In this document: positions 1 to 9,739 of the stretch, one piece after another
Numbering within the stretch: the stretch's first letter is position 1
Layout of the letters: each line of letters opens with the position of its first letter
Origin: Candidatus Omnitrophota bacterium
GTDB lineage: Bacteria; Omnitrophota; Gorgyraeia; B26-G9
NCBI GenBank assembly: GCA_018895275.1
Contig: JAHIOQ010000115.1
Span: 1-38,791, forward strand
DNA: 38,791 bases
Direction of reading: 5' to 3'
Program-made: the position numbers and the translations under genes
The notes under the pieces: model-generated
The model's database searches: none
The model's input: only the letters and a program-made list of their open reading frames with translations
What the model was told of the DNA's origin: nothing

Positions 1-78
1 ATAAAACTTCTTGCCTTAGCTAATAATTTGATATAAAATGCAAAATATGCAAATACTTAACACGCTTATTAAAATATT

Positions 79-270
79 ATGGATATAGTAAAGCAATTAG
101 AAAATTACCGTTTAGAAAACCGAATTTCTCTGCAAAAACTTGCCGAGGATTTAGGTGTTTCTTTTTCTACTGTCAGCAGGTGGTTTAGTGAAAAGACTAA
201 ACCAAGTAAAATACAACAATATCATATTGGAAAATTTTTAAACGGAAAAGCTAAGAAGGTAAAGAGATAA
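79..270 (+). CDS. Small HTH (XRE-like) DNA-binding protein
   Basis: A 63-residue protein that is almost entirely one helix-turn-helix. Residues 15-45 read as a classic XRE/Cro fold (SLQKLAEDLGVSFSTVSRWF), followed by a basic tail (KAKKVKR). Its stop codon overlaps the methyltransferase start (TAATG at 268-272), so the two genes are translationally coupled. The position is that expected for a controller-type regulator of the restriction-modification genes behind it; this role is inferred. There is no clear Shine-Dalgarno sequence before the ATG. The window begins only 78 bases upstream, so an earlier start or further upstream genes cannot be excluded. Confidence 0.75.
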   Translation: MDIVKQLENYRLENRISLQKLAEDLGVSFSTVSRWFSEKTKPSKIQQYHIGKFLNGKAKKVKR

Positions 271-2390
271 TGCGACTAACTGATAACGAAAGACGAGATG
301 CGATAAAGTATATTCAGGACGGGAAACCTTTGCCTGAAAAATATCGGTTTCTTTTATTTGCTGATGAGCGGGAAGTTGAGCTTGTCTGGAACGGTAAGAC
401 ACAAGAGGCTTGTAATCTTGTTTTACCGTTTCAAACAATAGAACATATTGATGAGCCGAGAAGTGAAAGGATAGCCGGTAAAGAAAAGCAGTACGAACTT
501 TTTGATACATCGGGCAGACAGATAAGAGGATGGACAAATAAACTTATCTGGGGAGATAATAAGCTAATTCTTTCTTCTCTTAAAAATGGCCCTATGCGTC
601 AGGAAATTGAGAGGCAAGGGGGATTAAAATTAATTTATATTGATCCTCCGTTCGATGTCGGCGCGGATTTTTCTATGAACGTTGAAATTGGCGATGAATC
701 ATTTACAAAGAAACCCTCAGTTATTGAAGAAGTTGCTTATCGGGATACATGGGGTAAGGGCGCAGACAGTTTTATTGCCATGATTTATGAGCGATTAAAA
801 CTTATGCATGGATTGTTGTCGGATGATGGCACTATTTATATTCACTGCGATTGGCGAGTTAGTGGATATTTAAGACTTGTTTTAGATGAAATTTTCGGGA
901 AGGAAAATTTCCTAAATGAAATTATATGGGCGTATTTTGCTTTTAAAAGAAAAACCAGTAAAAAATTTCCACAAAAACACGACTCTATTATATCTTATAG
1001 AAAGACATCAGATAAGTTTATTTGGAATACTCAGTATAAACCGCATAATGAGGAATATCTTAAAAGATGGAAAAAAGATGAGAATGGGCGATTGTACCGT
1101 GATGATGTTAATCCTACAAAGGGCGGAACTAGAATTATTTATTTGGATGAATTAGAAGGTGATATAGTTGACTCTGTTTGGAATGATATCCCCCCAGTTA
1201 ATCCAGTAGCCAAAGAAAGAGTTGATTATCCAACGCAAAAGCCTGAAGCACTAATGGAAAGGATTATTAAAGCATCTACAAACGAAGGGGAAGTGGTCGC
1301 TGATTTCTTTTGTGGCTCGGGGTCTACCTTAGCCGTTGCTGAGAAATTAGGACGTAAATGGATTGGCTCAGACCTTGGGCGGTTTGCTATTCATACATCA
1401 CGAAAACGTCTTATTCAGGTTCAACGTGAAATGAAACAAGAAGGTAAAAACTTTCGTGCGTTTGTAATTCTTAATCTCGGTAAATATGAACGGGAACATT
1501 ATGTAGATGTTGATGTGGATTTTCGTGAGCAAGAACGGCAGAAAATCTTAAAACAAAAAGAAAGCCAATTTATTGAATTGATCCTTTCCGCTTATAAAGC
1601 TCAAGCTGTGGACTCTTATAATAATTTTGTAGGTAAAAAGCGTGATCGTCTTGTTGCTGTTGGTCCTATTAGTACGCCTGTTTCTTCTAAGTTTGTTGAT
1701 GAGGCAATTAAAGAGGCTAAGTCTAAGGGGATTACAAAATTTGATGTTTTGGGGTTTGATTATGAAATGGGGATTGATTTTTCCGAACTTAGCCGTCACG
1801 GTGTTGATGTGCAGTTTAAAGTTATTCCCCGAGAAGTTTTTGATCGTAGAGCTGTAGAAAAGGGACACGTTAAGTTTTATGATGTCGCATATATTGAAGT
1901 AAAACCAATTGTTAAAGGCCGTGGTAAAGATAAAATTATTACTATCGAATTATGCGACTTTAGTGTTTTTTATAATCAAGATAGCGTTGAAGAAACAGAA
2001 AGTTCTCTTAAAGAAGGTTCAAGTAAAATTGTGATTGAGAATGGTCAGGTTATAAAGGTTGCTAAAGATAAGAAGACTTCACTTGTGACAAAAGAAGTTT
2101 TAACCAAGAAATGGACGGATTGGGTAGATTATTGGTCGGTTGACTTTGATATGGAAAGCAAAAAGGAAATAGTTCGTGTGGTTGATCCAAAAACAGGGGA
2201 AGAAACAGAGGAATGGACCGGCGGATATATTTTTGAAAACGAATGGCAGTCTTTTAGGACAAAGAAAGACAGAAAGCTTGAACTCATTTCGGCGGAAAAA
2301 GAAGTTTCCAAAGGACGGCGAAAGATCGCTGTCAAAGTGGTTGATATTTTTGGCAACGATACGACAAAAGTAATAGAGGTTAATATTTAA
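270..2390 (+). CDS. Type III-like DNA (adenine-N6) methyltransferase, Mod subunit
   Basis: A 706-residue site-specific DNA methyltransferase. The catalytic motif DPPF is near residue 125 and the AdoMet-binding motif FCGSGST near 347, preceded by TQKPEALMERII. This order (catalytic motif, target-recognition region, then AdoMet motif) is that of beta-class N6-adenine or N4-cytosine enzymes, which include type III Mod subunits. The segment of about 215 residues between the motifs would hold target recognition. A C-terminal extension of roughly 290 residues (about 420-706) has no motif I recognise and could contact the Res subunit. The gene starts on the stop codon of the HTH gene and ends 2 bases before res, so modification and restriction should be made together. 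The recognition sequence cannot be read from the protein. Confidence 0.9.
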   Translation: MRLTDNERRDAIKYIQDGKPLPEKYRFLLFADEREVELVWNGKTQEACNLVLPFQTIEHIDEPRSERIAGKEKQYELFDTSGRQIRGWTNKLIWGDNKLILSSLKNGPMRQEIERQGGLKLIYIDPPFDVGADFSMNVEIGDESFTKKPSVIEEVAYRDTWGKGADSFIAMIYERLKLMHGLLSDDGTIYIHCDWRVSGYLRLVLDEIFGKENFLNEIIWAYFAFKRKTSKKFPQKHDSIISYRKTSDKFIWNTQYKPHNEEYLKRWKKDENGRLYRDDVNPTKGGTRIIYLDELEGDIVDSVWNDIPPVNPVAKERVDYPTQKPEALMERIIKASTNEGEVVADFFCGSGSTLAVAEKLGRKWIGSDLGRFAIHTSRKRLIQVQREMKQEGKNFRAFVILNLGKYEREHYVDVDVDFREQERQKILKQKESQFIELILSAYKAQAVDSYNNFVGKKRDRLVAVGPISTPVSSKFVDEAIKEAKSKGITKFDVLGFDYEMGIDFSELSRHGVDVQFKVIPREVFDRRAVEKGHVKFYDVAYIEVKPIVKGRGKDKIITIELCDFSVFYNQDSVEETESSLKEGSSKIVIENGQVIKVAKDKKTSLVTKEVLTKKWTDWVDYWSVDFDMESKKEIVRVVDPKTGEETEEWTGGYIFENEWQSFRTKKDRKLELISAEKEVSKGRRKIAVKVVDIFGNDTTKVIEVNI

Positions 2391-2392
2391 TA

Positions 2393-5098
2393 ATGGCGTT
2401 GCATAAAAAATTTCCCAAAGATAAGTTTGCGATATTAGAGCCTGAGATTCGTTGGTTCCCGGCTGATGAAGCGTTGCGTGAGCAGGGTTACGAAAAACTG
2501 CTCCCGCCATTTGTGTCGGAATTAAGAAACCGAGTTAAGGTGTGGCGGGATAATGCCTATGATGGGGCAAGTGCTACTTCCAAAGCTCTTTTGAATTGGT
2601 GGTTTAAGCAAGAACACTTAGTTTATGGGGTTGATGGTAATACCTCTTTATTCCAATATTACTTTGCTCAGCGAGAAGCGGTTGAGACGATTATCTGGCT
2701 TTATGACGTTGCGGGCGTAAGAAATAAATATGATCTTTTGCCTTTTGATTCTTTAGGGCGTGTAAGTCCTAATATGTTTGATGAGGACTGGCTTCGATTG
2801 GTCATTAAGATGGCTACCGGTAGCGGTAAAACAAAAGTCATGAGCCTGCTTCTTGCCTGGTCATATTTCCATAAACTATATGAGCCGGACTCAGAACTGT
2901 CTCGCAATTTTCTTTTAATTACTCCTAATATTATCGTTCTTGAGCGTATCAAGACAGATTTTGACGGCCTTAAGATATTCTATCAGGACCCGGTTTTGCC
3001 GGATAACGGATATGAAGGCAGGAATTGGGGAGATGATTTTCAGATAACTTTACATTTGCAGGATGATTTAACCGCGATTTCTTCCACAGGTAATATTTTC
3101 CTTACTAATATTCACAGAGTCTACGAAGGCGATGTCAGAGATCCTTCTTTTCAAGATGAAGATTTAGCGGATTATTTCTTGGGGGATAAACCTGTTACGA
3201 AAACTAATCAATCAATGGTTGATTTAGGCAATATTATTCGTGATGTTGATGAGCTTGTGGTTATCAATGATGAGGCACATCATATACATGACCCAAAAAT
3301 GGCGTGGTTTAAATCCATACAGGATATAAACAATAAATTAGTTTTAAAAGAAAAGCGGATTTCTTTGCAGATAGATTGTACCGCTACCCCTAAGCATAAT
3401 AATGGCGGAATTTTTGTGCAGACAATTTCTGATTATCCCCTTGTTGAAGCAATTCATCAAAGTATTGTTAAAACTCCGGTATTACCGGATCAGGCGAGCC
3501 GGGCAAAGTTGCAGGAAAAACAAAGCGCGATATTTACAGAGAAATACGAGGATTATATTAATCTTGGTATTGAAGAATGGCGAAAGACTTATAAGGAGTT
3601 GGAGCCAACAGGTAAAAAGGCCATTTTGTTTATTATGACTGATGATACAAAAAATTGCGATGAGGTTCAGCAATATTTAGAAAAGAACTATTCTGACTTA
3701 AATGGTAAAGTCTTGACAATTCACACTAACAAAAGCGGTGATATCTCCGAAAAAGTAACCGGTAAAGCTAAGGAAGAATTAGATAGATTACGAAAGCAGG
3801 CAAATGAAATTGATTCAATGGAAAGCCCTTACAAAGTGATTGTTTCAGTGCTCATGTTAAAAGAAGGGTGGGATGTTAAGAACGTGACGACTATTGTCGG
3901 GCTTAGGGCGTATTCAGCGACATCAAATATATTGCCTGAGCAAACTCTTGGCCGTGGTTTGAGAAGAATGTTTTTTGGTCGGGAAGATGTTGAGGAATAT
4001 GTTAGCGTTGTCGGTACCCCGGCATTTATGGATTTTGTTGAATCAATTAGAGCTGAAGGTGTTGAGTTAGAAAAGCGAAAGATGGACAGCACAACGAAAG
4101 CAGTTACTCCAACGGTTATTGAAATTGATCACGGTAATCCAAAGAAAGATATACAAAAATTAGACATAGAACTTCCGATTTTAACTCCAAGAATTCAAAG
4201 GGAATATAAGAATTTATCCGATTTAAATGTTTCTGCGTTTCAGCATGCTAGATTAAAAGTAAAACAATTTAATGAGCAGGAACAGCGTGAGATTGTTTTT
4301 AAACATGTGATTGAAGAAAAGATCCATCACACGACTATCTTGGAAAGTAATATCGAGCCTAATTATCAGAGTGTTGTCGGATTCTTTGCTCAAAGCATAA
4401 TGCGTGAACTCAGGCTTTTTGGTTGTTATGATGTTTTATTTGGCAAGGTCAAAGAATTTATTCAATTATACTTATTTGAGTCAGAGATTTTACTCGATGA
4501 TAAAAACATTTTAAGAAATATGTCAGAGATTGAGGTTACAAAGACTATTATTCAGACGTTCAAAAAAGAAATTAATGCGTTAACCGTAAAAGATGTTGGT
4601 GATGCTCAAATAAAAAATTATGTCAAGATTAGCAACAGTCGTCCTTTTGTTGTAAATGACAGAGCGTATTTAGTGCCTAAGAAAAGCGTATTTAACCGAA
4701 TTGTTGGTGATAGTCAATTTGAGCTTGAATTCGCCGATTTTTTAGAAAGGGTAGGCGATGATGAAGTTATCTCTTTTGCGAAGAATTATTACGAGGTGCA
4801 TTTCAAAATAGATTATAAAAATGCGGATGGAACAATTGCCAATTATTACCCGGATTTTTTTGTAAAAACTGACGGGAAAACGGTTTATATTGTTGAAACT
4901 AAAGGACGAGAAGATTTAGATGATCCTCTAAAAATTGCCAGATTAGCACAGTGGTGCGATGATGCAAGCAATCGCCAGAAAAAAATCATATACAAAATGC
5001 TTTACGTTAAGCAGGAAGAATGGGATAAATATAAACCGAAGAATTGGAATGATGCAATTAAGGTATTTAGTTTGGCAGAATCCAATAATAAGATATAA
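2393..5098 (+). CDS. Type III-like restriction enzyme, Res subunit (helicase plus nuclease)
   Basis: A 901-residue superfamily 2 helicase/translocase joined to a nuclease. Walker A is ATGSGKT near residue 141, the DEAH box reads NDEAHH near 292-297, and motif III is CTATPKH near 329. The second RecA-like domain contains MLKEGWDVKN and the arginine-rich QTLGRGLRRM. The C-terminus carries a PD-(D/E)xK nuclease signature: YPDFFV near 819 and VETKG near 835. Size and layout match type III Res proteins, which translocate or diffuse along DNA using ATP and cut unmodified sites with their Mod partner. All motifs look intact, so I expect an active enzyme. It lies 2 bases after mod and 32 bases before the PHP-ATPase start chosen here. 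Confidence 0.9.
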   Translation: MALHKKFPKDKFAILEPEIRWFPADEALREQGYEKLLPPFVSELRNRVKVWRDNAYDGASATSKALLNWWFKQEHLVYGVDGNTSLFQYYFAQREAVETIIWLYDVAGVRNKYDLLPFDSLGRVSPNMFDEDWLRLVIKMATGSGKTKVMSLLLAWSYFHKLYEPDSELSRNFLLITPNIIVLERIKTDFDGLKIFYQDPVLPDNGYEGRNWGDDFQITLHLQDDLTAISSTGNIFLTNIHRVYEGDVRDPSFQDEDLADYFLGDKPVTKTNQSMVDLGNIIRDVDELVVINDEAHHIHDPKMAWFKSIQDINNKLVLKEKRISLQIDCTATPKHNNGGIFVQTISDYPLVEAIHQSIVKTPVLPDQASRAKLQEKQSAIFTEKYEDYINLGIEEWRKTYKELEPTGKKAILFIMTDDTKNCDEVQQYLEKNYSDLNGKVLTIHTNKSGDISEKVTGKAKEELDRLRKQANEIDSMESPYKVIVSVLMLKEGWDVKNVTTIVGLRAYSATSNILPEQTLGRGLRRMFFGREDVEEYVSVVGTPAFMDFVESIRAEGVELEKRKMDSTTKAVTPTVIEIDHGNPKKDIQKLDIELPILTPRIQREYKNLSDLNVSAFQHARLKVKQFNEQEQREIVFKHVIEEKIHHTTILESNIEPNYQSVVGFFAQSIMRELRLFGCYDVLFGKVKEFIQLYLFESEILLDDKNILRNMSEIEVTKTIIQTFKKEINALTVKDVGDAQIKNYVKISNSRPFVVNDRAYLVPKKSVFNRIVGDSQFELEFADFLERVGDDEVISFAKNYYEVHFKIDYKNADGTIANYYPDFFVKTDGKTVYIVETKGREDLDDPLKIARLAQWCDDASNRQKKIIYKMLYVKQEEWDKYKPKNWNDAIKVFSLAESNNKI

Positions 5099-5130
5099 TG
5101 ATAAAGTGAAAAGTCTTAATGGAGGATAAA

Positions 5131-7770
5131 ATGAGTGATTTGAATATTTTTAATAATGGTTCTGCTTGGATGCGGGCAGATTTTCATCTCCATACTAAGG
5201 TTGATAAAGAATTTTCTTATAAAGGCAAAGATAGTGAATTTATTTCTGCCTATATCGAAGCTTTGAAAAAAACAGATATACGGATAGGCGTTATTACTAA
5301 CCACAACAAGTTTGATTTAGAGGAATTTAAAGTATTAAGGAAAAGCGCATTAAAAGAAGAAATTTGTTTATTGCCGGGAATTGAACTTTCTGTGAAAGAT
5401 GGTAAGGGCGGGGTTCATGCCTTAGTCGTTTTTAACGATGATTGGATTAGAAATTCTGAAAATAAAGATTATATTAATGATTTTATTGGTGTTACTTTTT
5501 CAGGACAATCGAATTATGATAATCAAAATGCACGTTCAAATCACGATTTGTTCGAGACAATTAGGAAGTTAGACGAATTTGGCAAGGATTATTTTTTGCT
5601 TTTTGCTCATGTTGAGGCAGATAACGGTTTGTGGGGTGGGCTTTCAGGCGGGCGTATTGAAGAGTTAGCAAAAGATGAACAGTTTAGGAATAAGACGCTT
5701 GGTTTTCAAAAAGTTATGACTCACGATGTTACGGATCGAGTTTGTAGAGTTAAAGTTCAAAATTGGTTAGGTAATTGGTATCCCGCGGAGATAGAGGGGT
5801 CTGATTGTAAATCTATCGATGAAATTGGACATGGCAAACAAATCTATATCAAGCTAGGGGATTTTATTTTTTCTGCTGTTAAGTACGCTTTGGTAGATTT
5901 TAAAAATAGAATATCCACTACCCCAGTAAAATATACACATTCGTTTATTAAGAGTGTATCATTTGAAGGGGGTATTCTTGGCGGACAGGAAATCAATTTT
6001 TCACCAGAGTTAAATTCTCTAATAGGTATTAGAGGAAGCGGAAAGTCGTCAATTTTAGAAGCGGTAAGATATGCCTTAGATATTCCTTTTGGAGATAAAG
6101 TAGTAGATGATGCCTATAAGACTAAATTAGTTCAACATACATTAGGTAGCGGTGGAAAAATCACACTGAAAGCTATGGATAGGCGCGGACAGGAATATGA
6201 AATTCGCCGCATTCTTAATGAACAGCCGGATATTTATGTAGGTGGAGTCTTACAGCCAGGAATATCGATTCGAGAAACAATCGTTTCAAAGCCCATATAT
6301 TTTGGACAAAAAGATTTATCCAGTTCAGGAGAAGGGTTTGAAAAAGATCTTGTAGAAAAACTTGTAGACGACAATTTGAGTGCTGTTAGAAATTGCATCG
6401 AGGCTCAAAGGCAAAAGGTTACCGATGTGATTACGCAATTAAAAAAGCTTGAGAACGTAGAAGAGAAAAAGAAGGAGTATGACGCAAAAAAGAATGATGC
6501 AGTGTTTAAACTGAATTTTTACAAAGAACATGCGGTCGAAGCAAAACTTCAAAAACAAATTGATTTCGAAGCGGATAATCGTAAAACGCAACAAGTTATT
6601 AAGTTGACTAAAGATTACCTGAATGAATTAGCAAGCTTCATCAGTCGCTTTGAAGATGAGTTATTAAGCCAAGAGCGTTATGAGTCAGAACAAAATAAGG
6701 ATTTTTTTGTTAAATTTCTTGAAATATACAACAAAGTCTCAAAGTCTTTTGCGTCTATCAAAAAAGCATTGGAAGAAGGGCGGTTAGCCTTAAGTGAATT
6801 AACGGGTCGGGCGCAGGAATTTGATGAGCTTAGAGCTGGATTAAAAGAAAAATTTGCTGAAATAGAAAGAAAGCTTTCCGAGGAATTAAAAGAACAAGGA
6901 GCTCAAGCTATAAGGCCTGATGAATTTTTGAAACTTAAGAAAGTAGTTGATCAAACATCTCAAATGTTGAGCGCCCTTGAAAAGCAAGAAACACAGCAAT
7001 TAAAATTAAAAACAGAGCTTATCGTAGAGTTGACAAAGTTAAATGATTTGTGGTTGGAAGAATATGTTGCTGTTCAACAAGAACTTCAGAAGGTTAATAA
7101 GAATCATTCTTCATTGCAAATTTCCATTGAATTTAAAGAGGACAAAAATGCGTTTGTTGAGTATATGAAGAATATATTCAGAGGGAGCAAGATACGAGAA
7201 AACACTTTTAGGAGTCTTGTGGATAGCTTTTCAGACTTTGGCGCGATAATAAAAGATTTTGATAAGGCCAAAGAAATTGTTGGATCCTCTGCGCATATTT
7301 TTGAGGGGTATTTTAATGATAATATGGTAGCGTTATTAACGTGGCAGGTTCCGAATCGATTTACCATAAAATACCGAGATAAAGAGTTGAAACATCATTC
7401 ACTAGGACAACGGGCATCCGCTTTAATTCTTTTTGTGCTTAGCCAACGCGAAAACGATTTGATTTTGATTGATCAGCCGGAAGATGATCTTGATAACCAG
7501 ACTATTTATGAAGATGTTATTAAGCTGATACGAGAGCTTAAACAAAATACACAATTTATTTTTGCGACACATAACGCCAATATCCCTGTTTTAGGCGATT
7601 CTGAACGCATTTTTGCGTGTAACTATGTAGATGAACAAATAGTAATTATAGATGGGAATATTGATTGCCCCGAAACTCAGCATAAAATAGTAGATATTAT
7701 GGAAGGCGGTAAAGAGGCATTTAACCGTCGAAAGGAGATTTATCAGATATGGAAATTACAGAGCTTTTAG
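5131..7770 (+). CDS. TrlF-like PHP-AAA (SMC/ABC-type) ATPase
   Basis: An 879-residue two-domain protein. The N-terminal PHP domain has the metal-binding motifs ADFHLHTK (residues 17-24), ITNHNKFD, LLPGIELSV and LFAHVEADN. This is followed by an ABC/SMC-type ATPase: Walker A GIRGSGKSS near 299, a long charged coiled-coil region (about 415-700), an ABC-like signature HHSLGQRASA near 755, Walker B LILIDQPEDDLDN near 778, and the H-loop FATHN. PHP domains are usually phosphoesterases or nucleases, so a nucleic-acid-processing role in defence is likely but inferred. I chose the ATG at 5131 over an in-frame ATG at 5119 because GGAGGA at 5121-5126 serves the later one. The 3' end overlaps the next gene by 22 bases. 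Confidence 0.85.
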   Translation: MSDLNIFNNGSAWMRADFHLHTKVDKEFSYKGKDSEFISAYIEALKKTDIRIGVITNHNKFDLEEFKVLRKSALKEEICLLPGIELSVKDGKGGVHALVVFNDDWIRNSENKDYINDFIGVTFSGQSNYDNQNARSNHDLFETIRKLDEFGKDYFLLFAHVEADNGLWGGLSGGRIEELAKDEQFRNKTLGFQKVMTHDVTDRVCRVKVQNWLGNWYPAEIEGSDCKSIDEIGHGKQIYIKLGDFIFSAVKYALVDFKNRISTTPVKYTHSFIKSVSFEGGILGGQEINFSPELNSLIGIRGSGKSSILEAVRYALDIPFGDKVVDDAYKTKLVQHTLGSGGKITLKAMDRRGQEYEIRRILNEQPDIYVGGVLQPGISIRETIVSKPIYFGQKDLSSSGEGFEKDLVEKLVDDNLSAVRNCIEAQRQKVTDVITQLKKLENVEEKKKEYDAKKNDAVFKLNFYKEHAVEAKLQKQIDFEADNRKTQQVIKLTKDYLNELASFISRFEDELLSQERYESEQNKDFFVKFLEIYNKVSKSFASIKKALEEGRLALSELTGRAQEFDELRAGLKEKFAEIERKLSEELKEQGAQAIRPDEFLKLKKVVDQTSQMLSALEKQETQQLKLKTELIVELTKLNDLWLEEYVAVQQELQKVNKNHSSLQISIEFKEDKNAFVEYMKNIFRGSKIRENTFRSLVDSFSDFGAIIKDFDKAKEIVGSSAHIFEGYFNDNMVALLTWQVPNRFTIKYRDKELKHHSLGQRASALILFVLSQRENDLILIDQPEDDLDNQTIYEDVIKLIRELKQNTQFIFATHNANIPVLGDSERIFACNYVDEQIVIIDGNIDCPETQHKIVDIMEGGKEAFNRRKEIYQIWKLQSF

Positions 7771-8900
7771 AAATAATTTCACGCGGAGAAGATAGTAAGC
7801 ATCAATTTAAAGGGGATGTTAATAATATAATTTCACTTGCGCAGGAAATGACCGCATTTAGTAATTCCGGCGGAGGAAAAATATTTATTGGGATAAGTGA
7901 TGCTGGCGAGATTGCAGGCCTCTCTTTTGCTGACATGAATAGGTTGAATGGCCTTGTGTCTAATGCCGCATCACAGCATGTTCGGCCGCCTATTAATCCG
8001 CAGACAGAAAATATTGCTTTACCTAACGGATTGGTTATGGTTGTTACGGTTTTGGACGGAATAAGTAAGCCGTATATGGATAATCAAGGTGCAATATTAG
8101 TTAAGAGTGGTGCAGATAAACGAAAAGTTACGGCACGCGAAGAAATGCAACGCATGTTTCAGAGTGCCGGATTAATACATGGAGACGAGATCCCTGCCAA
8201 TGGGATAACTGTTGCCGATGTAGACCTTTCTTATTTTAAAGACTTTTTTGAGCGTGAATATGGGGAGAAGTTGGATGATCAAGATATCCCTTTGCCAAGT
8301 ATTCTTGAAAACATGAATTTATTAAAAGATGGCATTTTGAATATAAGCGGCGCTTTGCTTTTTGCCAAAAATCCTCAAGTAAGGCTTCCAATCTTTATCG
8401 TTAAAGCTGTCTGTTATCCTGATAATATAATAAATGAATTAGAATATTTAGATAGCCAGGACATTGCAGGGAAATTGGCGGATATTTTTCAAAAAAGTTT
8501 AGGTTTTTTGATGAATAATTTAAAGCGTGTGCAAGGAGATAGAAATGTTAATGCTCCGGGGGAGCCGGAAATTCCTAAAGAAACACTGGAAGAGTTATTA
8601 GCTAATGCTTTAATTCATCGTGATTACTTTATTTCTGCTCCAATTCGAGTTTTTGTTTTCAGAAATCGCGTGGAGATAATTAGCCCTGGTCATTTACCTA
8701 ATAATTTAACGATTGAGAATATAAAGAGCGGGAACTCGAATATCCGCAATCCAATATTGGCATCATACGCAACTAAAATGCTTCCTTATAGAGGGTTGGG
8801 GACTGGAATAAGAAGAGCCTTGCAAAAATATCCTGAAATTGATTTTGAAAATGATTTTGATGGAAATCAATTCAAAGTGATAATAAAACGTAAGGCGTAA
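7749..8900 (+). CDS. AlbA_2 (Schlafen-type) ATP-binding protein
   Basis: A 383-residue protein with an N-terminal AlbA_2/Schlafen-like domain. Residues 9-50 contain HQFKGDV, MTAFSNSGGGKIFIGISD and the following GEIAGL. The C-terminal half has the ELLANALIHRDY box and a PGHLPNN loop typical of the HATPase_c_4 domain found in this family. Related proteins occur as putative transcriptional regulators and in phage-defence islands; some Schlafen AlbA domains act on RNA, but nothing here shows that directly. It starts inside the PHP-ATPase gene with a 22-base overlap and an AAAGGAG sequence about 11 bases upstream, so the two are translationally coupled. It is the last gene of the defence-type operon. 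Confidence 0.85.
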   Translation: MEITELLEIISRGEDSKHQFKGDVNNIISLAQEMTAFSNSGGGKIFIGISDAGEIAGLSFADMNRLNGLVSNAASQHVRPPINPQTENIALPNGLVMVVTVLDGISKPYMDNQGAILVKSGADKRKVTAREEMQRMFQSAGLIHGDEIPANGITVADVDLSYFKDFFEREYGEKLDDQDIPLPSILENMNLLKDGILNISGALLFAKNPQVRLPIFIVKAVCYPDNIINELEYLDSQDIAGKLADIFQKSLGFLMNNLKRVQGDRNVNAPGEPEIPKETLEELLANALIHRDYFISAPIRVFVFRNRVEIISPGHLPNNLTIENIKSGNSNIRNPILASYATKMLPYRGLGTGIRRALQKYPEIDFENDFDGNQFKVIIKRKA

Positions 8901-8966
8901 AAATAAGCTTTTAAAATAACCCCTCTCTTGGTAATCGCCCTTCCTGTTTTTATATTTTGGAGTTGT

Positions 8967-9134
8967 TAAACCCGGATTTTGCAGTAGACGTGGATGAAGA
9001 GTGCTAAGATTTTTGAGATAAAACAGTTACAAAAAACGCAGGCATACTCGTGCAGTATGTCGAGTATTTTTGTGATTGTTTTAGCCGAAAAGATTAGTGC
9101 TATTCGCCACGAGCTATTGCAAATTCCGGGTTTA
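8967..9134. mobile_element. 168-bp palindromic MITE-like element
   Basis: The two halves are imperfect reverse complements along their whole length. The left end begins TAAACCCGGATTTTGCAGTA and the reverse complement of the right end begins TAAACCCGGAATTTGCAATA. Similarity continues inward through a shared TAAAACA..CACAAAAA block to a central GCATACT/AGTATG stem near 9050. No coding potential is evident. This is the structure of a non-autonomous miniature inverted-repeat element. I see no convincing target-site duplication and cannot assign the transposase family. Confidence 0.75.
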
Positions 9135-9205
9135 GTGTATCCGTACCCCGTAATGATTCACGAGCGGCGGCGGGTCTCGCCATTGTTCGGAGAGTTTTAT
9201 TTCCT

Positions 9206-9739
9206 TTAACACCGGTTTATCCTTTGTGTTTGAATAACGGAAAATTCATCATGCGTCAAGGGTGTTGTTTTCTCCAATATCCCGGCCGGCAGGCGGGATT
9301 TTCCCAGGTCATGAACAATGCCGATGCTTGCTGTGGTAAAAGGATCGTAGCCTTCATCCTTTAATTGCAGGCTTATTTTTATCGATAATGCCGAGACGAT
9401 TAATATGTGGCGGTATGTAAGCGGGATTATTGCTTTTAAGGCCTGTAATTCCTTAATAATCGGTTCGGATATTTTTGTCTGAGCGATGATTGAGTACAAT
9501 TGATCGAGGATATCTTTATCGAAAAAAACTTCTTTGTAAGCATCCGTATTGATTGAAGTTAACATGTCATTTGCTATACATGTTTCCGAAAGGTAGATCT
9601 CAGAGCATTGGGCATGGTTTGTTTTTACCAGGTCGTGTACTATTTTACGGCTAATCCTCCGGGATGCCGCGAAGAGAAGGTTTCCATCAATATCATAAAG
9701 ACTTGCCGCAAGGGCTGGGTATGTTTTTTTGTTTCCCAT
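9206..9739 (-). pseudogene. HD-domain (HD-GYP-like) protein truncated after the HD motif
   Basis: A 177-residue reading frame. Its C-terminal third reads YRHILIVSALSIK, then IGIVHDLGKSRLPAGIL and LTHDEFSVIQTQ, which is the first half of an HD or HD-GYP phosphohydrolase domain. It stops right after VIQTQRINRC, where intact HD-GYP proteins continue with further metal-binding histidines and, in HD-GYP enzymes, the GYP motif. The N-terminal part (about 110 residues) is not recognised. The frame probably encoded a signalling protein, possibly a c-di-GMP phosphodiesterase, that lost its C-terminus; the MITE-like element lies 71 bases beyond the stop. It could still make a short protein, but catalysis is unlikely. 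A weak promoter (TTGCAT-17-TATGCT) lies upstream on the minus strand. Confidence 0.65.

Noticed and set aside
8994-9209. 71-codon forward reading frame
   Set aside because: It lies mostly inside the MITE-like palindrome, has no ribosome-binding site and shows no protein-like composition.
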